Program-made: the position numbers and the translations under genes | The notes under the pieces: generated by a model | Databases searched by the model: none | Told to the model about the DNA's origin: nothing | Seen by the model: the letters and a program-made list of their open reading frames with translations, nothing else | NCBI RefSeq assembly: GCF_009727055.1 | Contig: NC_052358.1 | Coordinates: forward strand, 48,583,802-48,647,801 | DNA from: Benincasa hispida | Taxonomy: Eukaryota > Streptophyta > Magnoliopsida > Cucurbitales > Cucurbitaceae | Length of the DNA: 64,000 nucleotides | Direction: 5' to 3' | Shown here: positions 1-17,538 of the stretch, piece after piece | How positions within the stretch are numbered: the stretch's first letter is position 1 | How the letters are laid out: every line of letters starts with the position of its first letter

Positions 1-1867
1 ATTTCAAATTTTCAAAATCAAGGAAAAAACAGAGAAGATATAAAAGATACATGATAAACATTCTAAAACATGCATTTACAGGGGAAGAAATCTTACCTTT
101 GAAGACCGCCTTCAACGAAAATCCTTCCTGTACGAACTCTCACAAACTCCAAACCTCTTCCTCGATCAAAATCAAGAAACCACTACTTGGCAACCTTGCT
201 AACCTCTAGCAAGACTAGATTGTGGGATCCGTATTTTGGAAGAACAAAAGGGAATAGAAAGTCTTTGCAGAAAAATCTCTCTGTAAAGTTAGATGAGAGA
301 TTTTTTTTAGAGAGTAATTTTGCAAAGAGATTCTCTTCTTCAAAAATGGATGATCCCTCACCAAAATGTAAAACTATTTTTACATTTGAAAAGAAAGAGG
401 GAGAGTTACATTAACTCCCCATTCAACCTCCATCCATTACTCCCATGCCATTAGAGAGTTAACGTAAAATTAAATTAAATAAAAAATAAATTAAATCATA
501 TTTAATTCAAATTTTAATTTAATTAAAATATTCCAATTATTTAATTAAATAAATAATTATTTAATTATTTAAATATCTCATATTACATAATACTTTATTT
601 GAATCATATGCAAATAAACATCTCCCATATAACCTATAGTGGTTTTAATATGAATCATGTTCATATTAATTTTAACTTATTGTTTTTATATGAATCTTAT
701 TCGTATAATTACTATTTGAATCTTATTCAAATATTTATCTCTTTTATATTATTTAGTTTAATGTTGAATCATATTCAAAATTTAATTTTATTTATAATGC
801 AACCATATATATTATGTTAGTTGCATCTCATACAATTAATTTACATTCCCTAATATAATTTGAACAATTCAAATTATTCCAAAATTAATTAATCCTTGTT
901 TTACACTTAATAAGCTAGCAAGGGACCTTATGAACTTACAGATTAGAAGCTCCAATGATTCAAGACTAACTAATTAAACTCTTTAATTATGTTAATCAAA
1001 ATTTATTAACTGCGGGTCACTCCGTTAAAGACCAAGAACTACACTCTTCACACTATAGATATATTTCTTTGTTCATTGATATAACTAATTATCAGTAAGT
1101 CAACCCTTCATGAATTGCTCGTAATTATAGCAGGGTCAAATTATCATTTTATCCCTGTAGTTTACCTCTTACTCCTTAAGTACCATTGATTCCTTTAATG
1201 AACAATCAGTTTATAGTTCAACTATAAACTAAATCCCTCTCGGGCTAATGAGAGGGCCAGGCCTCATTGTTCACGACCCAAAACTAGTTCAATTCATCTA
1301 CTTAACCTAAAATGGGAAGGAGTAAACTCCATCTTGTGTAGCTATGTTCCTAACTCCCTACTTGGACAAATATCCAAAATGGTAGGCTTATTGAGTTGGC
1401 GATTCGGGTCAATCTCATCCATATAAATCAAAGAATTGCCCTTATAAACAAGAGTCCATAACTCACTCAGAATTGAGATCGAGTTACTTATGGTCATCCT
1501 ATGAAATGTTAATCTCTTCAATCAACGGTGTTATAAAGATAGATTAATCATTTTGTAGTCTGGTTTTATACAAACTCTTTGTATAGAATACCTCCACTGA
1601 CATGTCTCTACATGAATAATTTGGATCACAAAGATAAGGCGTCCAACCTTATCCATATACTACAGACCATTCAGGTTATTACTTAAACATGATTTACCAG
1701 TATGTTTACCACATACTATTCAAATTACATAAAATAACCTTGGGTCTTAGTTTATTAAATTGAGTTATGCACAAATAAAATAACTCTTTATTTTATTAAT
1801 TAAACAATTTATTTATATAAGATTACAAACTACGAGATCCATAAGATTTAGGACACTAATCCCAACA
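1..1867 (-). repeat. Copia-type LTR, minus orientation, left end at or beyond window start
   Basis: Read on the minus strand, the segment starts with TGTTGGGATTAGTGTCC at 1867. The same start is seen in the LTR at 20934, and a close relative (TGTTGGATTTTATG) starts the LTR at 61672. Its layout matches the 59721-61672 LTR in order: an early block with the exact-match core TTACCTTTGAAG near the low-coordinate end, then AT-rich sequence, then the block with TACTACAGACC-type sequence. Its far end should be a few bases left of position 1, so it is probably almost complete (about 1.9 kb). No polypurine tract lies directly outside 1867, so it may be a solo LTR or a truncated end. The two short ORFs inside (187-414, 599-820) look random. 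Confidence 0.7.
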
Positions 1868-2275
1868 GAGAAATCAACATTTTTAAATAAATTTGGAAAC
1901 AAGCGTCTAAGATAGAAAAAATTTGGATGTCCTAACCTACGATGCCAAAGCAAGAGTTATTCATGAACGGTAATAAAATTGATGCTCCTAAGACCCTGAG
2001 GTTTTTTATTTCTGGAAAAACTTGCATCGAAGTAATAAAGATCATTAAGCATTCTAGCGCTTCCAATTATCCTTCCTGAATCCTAATACCGAGGAGATTA
2101 AAAGAAAGTAACACGACAATTAGAATCTTTACAAAGTTTACTGATAGATCAAAGATTACAAGGCAATTTAGGAACATAAAGAATAGACTGTAAAAAAATA
2201 GAATAAATCAATTTAATAGTTCACTTGCCTACAATAGGAGAGAAACTACCATAGACAACTCTTATTTATTTTTTT
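1868..2275 (-). pseudogene. Copia pol remnant: protease tail and GAG-pre-integrase region
   Basis: Translating the minus strand in pieces gives recognisable copia polyprotein blocks: a stretch like 'SILYVPKLPCNL', then 'DSNCRVTFF', then 'GRIIGSARMLNDLYYFD', then 'WHRRLGHPNFFYLRRLFPN'. The last is the H-x-x-x-H part of the pre-integrase zinc finger. Stop codons interrupt the frame at least four times, so it cannot be functional. This family differs from the C1 and C2 copia elements further right. It abuts the LTR that ends at 1867, so it is either that element's own internal sequence or an older element into which the LTR inserted. Confidence 0.6.
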
Positions 2276-3797
2276 TTTATTTTCATAAGAAACCGAATAC
2301 GAATCAAATTGATGAGATGATTTACATAGATAAATTATTACAAGAAAAGACATGAGAAGTTATCTATTTGTGCCAATGAAACACAAGGATTACCAGATGA
2401 TGCATTGTTTCGTAACTATTGTGATAGTTGATGAATTTGCTCCATTCTAAAGTGTCACAAAAACCACAAAAAAAGTAATGAGACATTACGGTTCTTGCTT
2501 GATAAAAGAAGAACCGAACAGAAGAAAACCAAACCAACTGAACCAAGTTAAACCAAAACTGAATGAACTACTTTTTTATATGTATATATAATGAATGGAT
2601 CCATTGGTAATACGACAAACCTTCTAAATCGTGTAGACCACAATTATGGCAACCGACTCGGGTTAGACGGAATCGATGGCACATCTAAGGTCCAATGATC
2701 TGGTCCATATTGGAGTTATGACACCCACGAACGAACGATGCAACGACCGAACGGACAAACACATGAACTTCTAATTAAAGCTCGCGCAAATAGAATGAGA
2801 AAAAAGGGAGATCTAACCCACACACAAGTGCCACTACTGAGCAACAACGACAAGGAAGAAGCACGACTACCTGGTAGTCCCGTGGCTATAAATGGGGTGT
2901 TCTTGCAGCTAGGGTTCGTTCTTTCTTTCTTTCTTTCTTGACATAAACTTTTATGATTTTGTTATTGGACCACCTAAAAAACACATACCAATATAGATAA
3001 TTTTCTTCATTTATATACTCATGATCACTCTATTTCTATATGATGTAGGAATTTGTTTGAACTTCTTGCATTCATGACCGTTATTGAGCTAAAACAAAGT
3101 TGCATTAAAGAAGATATGATATTTGCAATTGCATAAGGCTAAAGCAAAGAAGAATAAGAATAAAACAATGCCTTCATGCAATTGCACATGAGTGCCTGTG
3201 CGACCGCACAGACATGCATCAAGCATGAATTAATTTATAGACATTTTTTTCCATGCATTGTGTATATTGTTAAAAAAAAGAAAGATAATAAATTGACATT
3301 TTTTTAAAAAAAAAGATTAAAATAGACTCAAAACGAGTTAAAATGTTGACTATAGAAAAAGACAAATAAGTCAAAAAGTAGGTAATGCACTTTTATGGAT
3401 AATAATTAAGTCTAATAACATTTTTAAAGAATTGTGAAAATAGTAAAATCTAAGTGATAGACTTTATCGTTGATATAGACTCCAATATTGCTATCATTGA
3501 TAAACCGTAATAACGATATGATCTATCATAAATAGGCTTCAAAAATAAAATATAAATTTTACTTTTCTTTTTATTGGACTACATTATAAATATTTTAGAT
3601 CTCATAATTATCTCTAGAAGAGAGAGAGAAACATTTAAAAAAAAAAAACCCTAGAAATAAAAGAACGACCAGGAATCGTCCACGTGGCTTCACGTCTTTG
3701 AACATTCAACTTCATCGTCTTCCTCATGACTGTTTCCTAATTTTCCTCCCTCTGTATTTCGGAGCTCAACTTCGCTCCCAATTCTCAGGCGCCAAAA
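2276..3797. other. Intergenic region upstream of the MATE gene
   Basis: I see no gene here. It holds a short CTTT run at about 2916-2940 and an AT-rich stretch at 3240-3650. The stretch at about 3430-3545 has repeated GATAG/CTATC words (tgatagac, tatcattgat, atctatcat), related to the repeat at 17130-17235. The last 130 bases are C/T-rich, as expected for a plant 5' UTR and core promoter. I could not place a TATA box with confidence. Confidence 0.5.
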
Positions 3798-6700
3798 ATG
3801 CCTTTCAAAATCTTCCATTGTTCTTCTTCACCCATTCCTCGAATCCATTACCCTAATATTCTCAGACCATTCTCTCCCTCTTCCTTTCCCTTAACCCATC
3901 AATCTCTCTCCTCCCCCACCATTTCCTTTCCTTCCTGTTCCTCCCCTTTTCCGATTCATTTCTCGTCGCCGCTTCGCCGCCGACTCCCCGTTCCTCGCGT
4001 CGATATTGAGAGCGAAATTGGCATTGAAGTACAAGAAAATGAACAATTATTGGGGACTGGAGGAGAAGAATTGGGGAACCAAGGGTTGTTGAGTCAAATG
4101 AAGGAGATTGTAACGTTTACTGGGCCTGCTATTGGATTGTGGATTTGTGGACCATTGATGAGTCTCATTGACACTGCGGTTATTGGCCAGGGAAGCGCCG
4201 TTGAGCTTGCTGCTTTAGGTATTTTTTTCGTTAATTTCATTTTTCTTTTGCTTCTCTATGATTCTCGTGAAGAGCAAGAAGTTAATAGATTGGAAGGTAT
4301 GAGTTGATTCTCGTTAATGGATTGAGAAAACAATAGGTTCTTACTGCTTACTTCCAATCTATTGAATACAATTCAACCGGCCACGATGATTTGAGCTGGT
4401 TACTTATTTAGAAGTCTAAAAACTATGTTAGATGTCAATTTTCCAGATTCAAACTTTAATGTATATCTGGTGGTGGGTGGGGACTGTGAGTTTTAATTTT
4501 TTGAACTTCATTTGTTTGAAACTTTTGACTGGCAGGCCCAGCGACAGTTTTATGTGATTATACGAGCTATGTGTTCATGTTTCTTAGTATTGCAACTTCA
4601 AACATGGTAGCCACAGCCCTTGCCAAACAGGTTTGACCCATTATGGAAGAACTTTGAGAAATGGTTAGAAATAACCTAAAAAAGTATTCATCTTTTACAA
4701 TTAGCACCTTTTTGCAATTCATATTTCATTATAATAGTTTTTCTCAGTCCTTGGTCAAAATTGATCCTGAGATTCGATTCAAATAAAACTTCAACTTCTT
4801 TTCATCACACATCTAAGCTATCAAAACTTTTAGGCTCTCAATGGAATCTCGGTCAAGATGATGACGGGATTGTATGTTATTTTTTTGAAAAGGAAACAAG
4901 ATGACAGGATTGTATGTAGTAACCCACATCAGAAAATCAAGAAGAAGAACTATGAACTCACCACCACCATTTTTGAGAAAGGGCTCAATTCAAGAAACAG
5001 CATTAGGAGTTGGGTCAGTTGTGTTTTGAAGAAGACTATGTAAGATTTGGGGTAGATTACATTAATCCTAACCTTCTTCCCTGTCAAGATTCTACTGAGA
5101 AAGTCCAGAAAAGTCGATAGTTTGGATGTGTGATGAAAAGAAGTCAACTTTTTATTCGAATCTCGGGATCAATCTCCGCCGGGAAGTACTAAGAAAAACT
5201 ATTATAATGAATTACCGAAAAAAGGAGCTCATTGTGAAAGAAACTTTTTAGAGTTATTCTGACCATTTCCCAAGAACTTTTTAATACAAATATGGAGTAA
5301 TTGTGCTGCATTTCTTGACTAGAAGGGTTGTTGCAGGATAAAAACGAAGTGCAGCATCACATATCTGTATTGCTGTTTGTTGGGCTGATGTCTGGCTTCT
5401 TGATGCTCCTAATTACCAAACTATTGGGTTCAGCATCGCTAACTGGTACTCAACGTCTACGTTATTGCTTAGTTAAATGAAGAATCCGTTAGTTTCATCA
5501 ATTTTATGAACTATTTTTTTAAGTTCTTCACCACGTAGACAGGTAGAACTTTTTGTCTCCTAAAAGTTGGAGGAATAACGTTACCAGGATGTTATTGAAA
5601 ATTTTCAGCTTTTGTGGGGACAAAGAATGCAGACATCATACCTGCAGCAAACACGTACATTCAGGTTTGAACTTGGTATCTATATTCAAAAGGTGCAATA
5701 GGAGTTTGTTCAGTTTTTTAGGAATTGATCATTTTACTTTCATTGGGGCCTGTCTACGTGATATTGGATTTTTTTTTCCCCGAATCTTTATGTTTCCTTT
5801 TCATTAGTGCAATAGAATCATTATGACTTTAAGTTGAACATAATCCTTTTCGTTGGTAGATTCGAGGTTTGGCATGGCCCGCAATTCTTACTGGCTGGGT
5901 CGCTCAAAGTGCAAGGTTCCTATTACTAGATCCATGCCAATGCTCCATCTACTTTTCCTGTCATGGCTTTGGTCTGTCTGTTTTATGATTGCTGTTGGCA
6001 TATGAAACCATGGGCTTGCTTGCTTTGTCATCCTTGCATTGAATTTGAAAGTGAAAGAAGTAAAAAACTGATATCCTTTCAAAGCTATTGGTTTGCCTAC
6101 TGGTTTTATTCATGAGTTTGACATCTTGTCCAATGTAGGTTTTAGACCTGATGCCCTTACAATTGTGGTTTATTTCATAAGTTTTGTCAGTGAACTTGAG
6201 CACAGATTGCAATGAGGTGTTCAATTATTTTCTTAATTGAACCGGGGTAAATCCCATACATTGTTCACAACATTGTCGAAATATTTTCATAAGCTTTCAG
6301 ATGAGGTGCCAAAAGTGAAATAGTATAAAACACCGTTTGTGCACAGCTCCCGATAACTCCACCAGTTGCTTGATAATTCACCAAATTTATTAACTTCCAA
6401 TATTTTCTTTAGTCTTGGCATGAAAGATTCTTGGGGACCTTTGAAAGCTTTGGCAGTTGCGAGTATTGTAAATGGTATAGGTGATGTGGTCCTATGCATG
6501 TTTTTAGGATATGGTATTGCTGGTGCTGCATGGGCAACTATGGCATCACAGGTATGCTTCTTTCTATTTATGTTAATGTGCCTACCTTCACTGCATTTGT
6601 ACTCGTTCATACCTCAAAACGATCTCATTTGTCCCCTGCATGGTTTTTAGGTTATTGCAGCTTATATGATGATAGAAACACTGAATAAGAAAGGATATAA

Positions 6701-9700
6701 TGGATATTCTCTATTGGTTCCCTCATCTGGTGAATTCTTGTCAATACTTGGACTTGCTGCTCCTGTATTTCTAACAATGATGTCAAAGGTTCTATTTTAT
6801 AAACTTTTTTACATTCATCTGTTTTTCTTTAAATGTCTAAGATTATTTTTTCTTTTAGGTGGTTTTTTATTCTCTCCTCATTTATTATGCTACATCTATG
6901 GGCACACACACCATGGCTGCTCATCAGGTTATGTTACTTGGTTCTTTTCATTGTTATCTTCCTATGCAAGTATGCCTCTTCCTTTTCCATTAAAAGTCAT
7001 TGGCCATGTCAAATTGATGTCTTGTCATGTAATTTCAGGTCATGATTCAAACATTTTGTATGTGTACCGTATGGGGTGAACCTCTTTCTCAAACTGCTCA
7101 GTCATTTATGCCTGGATTGATAAATGGAGTGAATCGTAGTTTGGACAAGGTGAGAATTGCAATTTCTAATGATATGCCTATTTATTTTTCTGATAATTTT
7201 GGTTGCATGGTACTATAGCAGTTACACCAATTTCATGTAGCTTAAAACAGTTCCTGTTAGGTATCCAAACTTCCTGCACACAGAAATACACAAACATTTC
7301 TAAAAAGGACACCTAAACACCACCAAAACAGGGGATATCAGTCTCCCTGTGTTCTACTATTATATATCAACAAGAACTACAAAAGTTCAATGATCAACAA
7401 GCCAAAATATCACAAGATCAGAGTAAATACTAGAATATGGAAACTAGCATGAAAACAAAAATAATCAGTTGGCTATTCGAGAGAGCCGTCTCTCCCCAAA
7501 TGACCTCTCACTCCCAAAACATCCCCCCAAATGTACAATATTCTTCCGCTGGCCCCCCCTAACTTTCTGCTTGTCGAGTTCCCTTCTTGCCCTTCTTTCT
7601 TTCATACAGTTTCATAATTGGAGGTCTCATACATAGTTATGGATACTCATAATTATTAGAAACTTCCTTGCATTGACACTCAGTCAAGCAACGGTGGGTA
7701 GTTTATGGCTGTAGAGCCTACAATGGACAGTCATTGTATTTATTGTGGAAATCCTTTATATTGTGTAGGCTTGGATGTTGCTAAAGTCACTCTTGATCAT
7801 AGGAGCTATATTTGGCTTGGTATTAGGGACTATTGGAACATCAGTTCCTTGGTTGTTCCCCAATCTCTTCACACCCGAAGAGAAGATTATTCAGGAGGTC
7901 AGTTATTAATATATATATACCCTGCCATTTCAATCTATTCTGTTCTTCCCTCCCCCCATTTTTATGACAAACAATGGCATTATTGCCACAGATAAGTTTT
8001 CGAAGTTCAGATTGTTCTATTTCTTGAGATTTTGCATGAGAAAATGTGTTTTATTTGTAGGCTCAAACTACATTTAGAATTCCATCTTCAACTGATGACC
8101 ACTCGGAGGCCATTCAAAGTCTTTTGAACGTTGTCTAATTGATATGTATATCAATTCAAGTTTATTTTTAACAATGTAAAAATTAAAATGGTGGTTGTTA
8201 TTTAATCACAATGTGGTCCTATTTTATCTCAATAATTATGATGGTAAAAATATCTCATGGTGTTAAGGATTATGTTTTCTGTTTATTGTACATGCAGATG
8301 CATAAAGTGTTAATTCCATATTTCTTGGCGCTAGTCATAACACCTCCGACTCATAGCTTAGAGGGGACATTATTGGTATGTTTGCTCGCAACCCATAACG
8401 ATTTTTCTGAAGTTTTTTTTTTTACTGAGTTGTACGTTCACTTGTTTTTCTTATTGCATAGAAAAGATGAATCCTCTCTTGTAAGTCGTAACTGATTTTT
8501 CTACATGCAGATTCATACCCATATCTGGTAAATTATTCACTCCTCTTTAATTTTATATCAAAACTCTTTACCGATAGTTAATAACCTAAAAAGCACAAAC
8601 ATTGACACGCCAACATGTCGATTTCTAAAATAGTAGGACACGACACATTATTATTATTAAGCTACCGGGTGGTTCGATCACCGGTGCCCTTGGTTGTTGA
8701 GTTTTGGCGAAACAAAAAGAGAAAGGAAAGAATATTTGGGTTTAAACTTTTGAGGATGGATGAACAAGTGGCTAGTGTGTTTTGAGGATGAAAACGCCAG
8801 TGGGCAAGTGCTAAAAACCCCCCCGACCCCTTAAGTGGGTGTTTGGGATGCTAAGTTGAGTTGTGAAGCATGAAGTTAATATGTTGGAGTCAGAAGTTTG
8901 TTTAGGGTGGAGAGTTATGAAGATGGAGTTATTTGATAAATGTGAAATCTTCAATAATGAACACTATTGGAGTTTGTGAAGTTGAGTTATTTAACATTGA
9001 CGTATGAAGTTGATGGGCAAAACACCCCTAAAGATTGAAAGAAAAACGGGTTGGACCTTAATGACCTGACAAAACCATCGTTTTTATAATTTTTTAAAAA
9101 AGAAGAAAAATAGCAGTCGCATGTCCCAATGTATCCTCCATGTGGATCTAGTATGCCGAAAAATAAAAATATTATTGTTACCATTACAGATATTGTTATA
9201 TTGTAACAATAGAAGAATTATGAATCTATCACAATTACTGTTATCGTTACAGATATCGTTACCGATTGACCCTCAACGGCAACGGTAACGGTAAGGATAA
9301 TGGTAAGAAGACAATGGTACCGGCCAATGCAAAGTAAATAGCCTCAATCACAATCAAATTATGTTTGCAAAATGCTTAAGTAAACGTGATCAAAAGCAAT
9401 CTAACTAAGTTTGCGATTGAGGATCATTATGATTGATTCATCAATGGAATCCTGTTATGGTTATACCAATTTTGATAATGGATTGGTAAACATGACCTTA
9501 ATTCAATAGGAAATGTAAACTTTCTAGTTGCATGGATGCAACTTTACATAAGGGGTAGAACAATTCATCACGACTCAGAAAATCTTCAAATATACTTCAG
9601 GGGTAGAAAATAAACAAAAAATACCTAGTTTTGTGACTAAAATGTTCTCCGTTGTTTGCTCAATGTTTTGGCGCACTTCATTAACATCGTCTTATTCTAC

Positions 9701-10818
9701 AAAATTTAGTTCTGTGCTGTAATCAATGAAAGAGAACTTCCATTGAAGTTAGATTTTATGCTTATGGGGGATTGACTTCAACCTCTTCATTCTCGCAGGC
9801 TGGACGAGACCTTAAATATATTAGTTTGTCAATGACTGCATGCCTTTCTCTTGGTGCCCTTGTATTGCTGGTAATGTTTCATCTCCAAAGTGTATATTTC
9901 GAAGTATTATAAAATTGTTAAAATCACTTTTGTCAGAGAGAGAAAATCACTTTGAAACATGCTTTTAATTACTCAAAATCAATTTAATATTTAATTTCAC
10001 ACTTTTAAATGTTCATCAAAATTGGTTTTTGATAAATTAAAAGCATGTTTAATGATTTTAAAAACGACAAAAGTGATTTAACGGTTTTGGAATCACACCT
10101 AAACATATTAGAATCACTTGTGTCATTTTCAAAATCACTTGGAAAATGTATTTAATCGTTCAAAATCAATATTGATAGTATGAAAAATGTGTTTAAAAAT
10201 GTAAAATTAAATATTGGGGGCTTGTTTGGATTGAGTAGAGAAAAAAAATGTTTTTCAAGAGTCATTTTTATTTAAATTCTCTTGATAAAAATTGTTTAAA
10301 ATAAACTTTGAAAGTATTTCAAAATCTTTTTTGAGTGGTTGCCAAACATTTCAATTTTTTTCCAAAATGTTTTTTTTTAAATTAAACACTTGAAAAGTTA
10401 AACTAAACGAACCCTAAACTGATTTTGAATGATTAAAGGTTTGTTTCAAAGTGATTTTGAAAACGACAAAAGTGGTTTTAACAATTTCAAAATCACTCCC
10501 AAACATGATAGTTTCACAACTTTTCCCATCCTATTCCTTCCTTTCTGCTTTAACTTTGGTACTTCTTCCAGGTTATTAGCAGTAGAGGTTATGGTTTGAC
10601 AGGCTGCTGGTATGCCTTGGTTGGATTCCAATGGGTAAGAATAAGATATCCCCTACTTTGCTTATGTATAGATAGATAGCTCTTCTCACCTTCTAGAATC
10701 ACTTTCGTTTGCATAGGCTCGGTTTCTTACCGCTCTTCGACGCATCCTCTCACCTGATGGAATACTTCACAGCAGTGACCTAAGCCAGTATAAACTAGAA
10801 AAGCAAAAAGCTGCATAG
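3798..10818 (+). CDS. DTX46: Plastid MATE-family transporter, DETOXIFICATION 46 / EDS5-like
   Basis: Fourteen exons read with GT-AG borders in phase: 3798-4218, 4536-4630, 5337-5445, 5609-5664, 5860-5915, 6413-6551, 6651-6788, 6859-6927, 7039-7149, 7769-7897, 8298-8375, 9799-9870, 10572-10634 and 10717-10818. Together they give 1638 nt, 545 residues. Residues 1 to about 65 are rich in Ser, Pro and Arg and lack acidic residues, as in a chloroplast transit peptide. Two MatE repeats follow. Diagnostic stretches are [20 protein letters not shown] (exon 1), [15 protein letters not shown] and [12 protein letters not shown] (exon 6), [10 protein letters not shown] (exon 7), [15 protein letters not shown] (exon 9) and THSLEGTLL (exon 11). 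Family knowledge: these are H+ or Na+ coupled antiporters of the plastid envelope. The close relative EDS5 exports isochorismate for salicylate synthesis, but the substrate of DTX46 is unsettled. All exons are intact, so the gene is probably functional. Exon borders are my reading, not transcript data. Confidence 0.93.
8837..9029. repeat. MITE-like foldback element in intron 11 of the MATE gene
   Basis: The stretch begins GGGTGTTTGGGATGCTAAGTT and ends GATGGGCAAAACACCC, imperfect inverted repeats of each other. In between it repeats words such as 'gttgagtta', 'gaagttgag' and 'gttatgaag'. No coding capacity. The look is that of a small non-autonomous hAT-like DNA transposon; the class is a guess. 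It helps explain why intron 11 (8376-9798) is the longest in the gene. Confidence 0.5.
9910..10505. repeat. MITE-like inverted-repeat cluster in intron 12 of the MATE gene
   Basis: The left end reads ATTGTTAAAATCACTTTTGT, then AAAATCACTTTGAAACATGC. The reverse complement of the right end (about 10436-10505) reads ATTGTTAAAACCACTTTTGT, then AAAATCACTTTGAAACAAAC. That is a terminal inverted repeat of about 60 bp. Additional copies of the same words in both orientations at 10030-10190 suggest two overlapping or nested elements. It fills almost all of intron 12 (9871-10571) and has no coding capacity. Confidence 0.65.
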
Positions 10819-12111
10819 GTTAACAGTTCATGGGAGCTGGTGTTAACATTATTTGATAGTTTTTCGATGACTTTGCCATCCGAGTTCGATAAAGGAATGA
10901 ATCTAAACTGAAAGGTTGTGTTCGCATAAGAAGCATACAATTTTGCCAGAAACTTTTGAAGGTTCTGCTCCTGAATGAAAGGTAAAACTGAAAGTAGAAC
11001 AAAACTTTATGTCTGTTGTGAAGCTCTCTCTTGTGCATCACAAAAGAGTGTTGTATTTTAGGTTGCTTTTTCTGTCATAATTCATAAATTCTCAACTGTA
11101 ATTGGAGTTCATATTATAATATTAATAAAAAAAATTGTGTCTCATTAAGATTTTGTTTTTAGTTTTCTGTTTTTTCCAAAATTATGATTTTCATCTTTGT
11201 TAAAGAAGCACTTGACTTTCTAATCAAATTCTGAAAACAAAAACATGTTTTTGAAAACTACTTTTTTAGTTTTTGAAACTTGGCTAGTAGAAATTGGATA
11301 ACAAGACATAGAAACGTATGGGTTGGAGTATTGTTTACAAGCTTAATGTTAGAAAACAAAATAGTTATCAAATGTGATCGAATTTTGAACATTATTGGGA
11401 TATATTGGTTTAACTTTTTTTGTTTGTTTGTTTTTTTTTTTGGGAGGGTGAGGGGGTGTTTAGAATTAGTTGAATAATATTTAAAATGGATTATCTAATG
11501 CTATGTTGGTAACCATTTAGTTTTTTTGTTTTTGTTTTTAAAAAATTAAACCTATAGACATTACTTTATCCTTCCTATTTCTTCATTTGTTATTTATCTT
11601 TTACTCTGGTTTAATAAACTAAGCCAATATTTGAAAATTGGAAAAAGAAAAGGTAGTTTTTAAAAAGTTGTTTTTGTTTTTGGAATTGAGTAAAACATTC
11701 AACCATTGTACTTAAGAAAAATGCAAGTCATTGTAAGAAATGAGGAAAAAATAAACTTAATTTTTAAAAATAAAAAACAAAAAATGAAATGGTTATCAAA
11801 GAGAGTAAGCAATTTAAAAAAACTTTACACTTTGCTTCATAATTCATGTTGATTCCAATGAATCTGAAATGAAATAATAGAATATAGATTGTTTAATTAT
11901 CCATCAAAATGGCAAAACATCCGTATTTCTCTTGAGGTAGAGGTTTGAATTTCATCTCCATTTGTAATTTAATATTCTAAAAAATTGACAATTGATCACA
12001 ATTAAGCAAGAAAGAAAGATTGATCAGGTTATGAAGCAAGAAAAAGGAAAAAAAGAAGGATTCCCTCAACATTTTAGCTTCAACAAATGTACAAGTACAA
12101 GTACAAAGCAC
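10819..12111. other. Convergent intergenic region between the MATE and ribulose kinase genes
   Basis: It holds the 3' UTRs of both genes. A polyadenylation-like AT-rich run with AATAAAAAA lies near 11123-11133 for the + strand gene. The middle part is A/T-rich and contains a foldback element (separate entry). I see no ORF with family resemblance. Confidence 0.6.
11506..11800. repeat. MITE-like element between the two genes
   Basis: The left end TTGGTAACCATTTAGTTTTT and the right end, whose reverse complement is TTTGATAACCATTTCATTTTT, form an inverted repeat of about 25-28 bp around a 295-bp AT-rich body without coding capacity. A partial copy of similar sequence (ACTATTTGGTTTTTGTTTTTT) sits in an intron of the ribulose kinase gene near 13405. 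I associate this repeat with cucurbit genomes, but that is memory only. Confidence 0.55.
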
Positions 12112-16525
<4,414 letters not shown>

Positions 16526-17538
16526 AATTCTGTGAAGTTTTCCAGTTTCTGAATTCAGCCGTGTATCTAATCGGATGAGAGGGAATTGAGCCTCTCAATC
16601 CTCAGCTCGTGGATTTATTATTATTATTATTATTATTTTTGTAAAAAAATTATTTATCTTTATTATTAGTGTTGGTGGTGTGGGAAACTCGCATAGGTCG
16701 CTCCTCTTCTGACCCACATCTCGGGTCGAAGTACTTTGTTGGAGCTAATCAGCAAGAGTACTCGGTATCGAGTCGACCGTGTCTAATAGTACACTAATTA
16801 TTTAGCTCGACTAATTACAGAGAGTATTGCTTACCCCCTCGAGGATGATGGTGTGAACTATTTATAAGGTTCATCCTCTAACTCCCCTTTAGGGATATGT
16901 CCAATGTCGATGGTATAATAATAGGTATGATCCTCGAAGTTGAGAGTGTTGACGAGCTTGACTCGATCATTTACCCTTTGATGAAAAACTACGAGCTCGA
17001 TTGGTAAACCAAAACCTAAGGGTTTGCCTTTCCTTGTGGATCTGGGTTTGGGTCTTAGTTGAGCAACCATCAACAATTATTATTATTAATATAATTGCAA
17101 TGAATAATACTTTTAGGGTTAAACATTAAGTATATAGCAACATTTTTAAAGAAATGTAAATATAGCAAACTTTATTAGTGATAGAATCTATCGCTGATAG
17201 ACTCCTACCAATGATATAGACATTTACTGATAACTCCAAGAACTAGATCTAAATTTTGTTGTGTCTGCAAAATCTTTTGCATTGTGTTACATCGATTAAT
17301 ACTTTGAATCTAATTTCTATATTTGCAATTACTCTTTCTTATTATTATTATTTCAAGTTCAACCATTGGAAAAAATTGAACATCTATATTTGCAACTGAT
17401 GAATCTTTTGCTCCAACATGAATTTACCTGGTTGCTTCCATCTTAATTCTAGATTGAGTGATGAGTTAATTTTGGACATAGTAAATTAGCAGGTTGGTTT
17501 GATGGCTTGCTACTTTATTGACTATAAAAAAAAAAAGG
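16526..17538. other. Region upstream of the ribulose kinase gene
   Basis: The first 90 bases should hold the kinase 5' UTR and promoter (minus strand). A TTA microsatellite lies at about 16617-16638. The stretch 16670-17070 has a higher GC content than its surroundings and many 'gtcga/ctcgag' words, suggesting a decayed retroelement piece; its 72-residue minus-strand ORF (16858-17076) resembles nothing I know. 17240-17520 is AT-rich and featureless. Confidence 0.4.
17130..17235. repeat. GATAG-rich short interspersed repeat
   Basis: It contains tagtgatagaatctatcgctgata-type sequence: alternating GATAG and CTATC words that can fold on themselves, preceded by 'tatagcaacatttttaaagaaatg'. A diverged relative lies upstream of the MATE gene at about 3430-3545. 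I recall similar repeats being very common in cucurbit genomic sequence. It has no coding capacity, and its class (MITE or Helitron-derived) cannot be decided from two copies. Confidence 0.45.

Noticed and set aside
7150..7768. Possible transposon in intron 9 of the MATE gene
   Set aside because: C-rich stretches (7490-7570) look foreign, but I found no terminal repeats, target duplication or coding blocks, so I do not claim an element.
16858..17076. 72-codon minus-strand ORF near the ribulose kinase promoter
   Set aside because: No family resemblance, no supporting context; probably random in a GC-richer repeat remnant.
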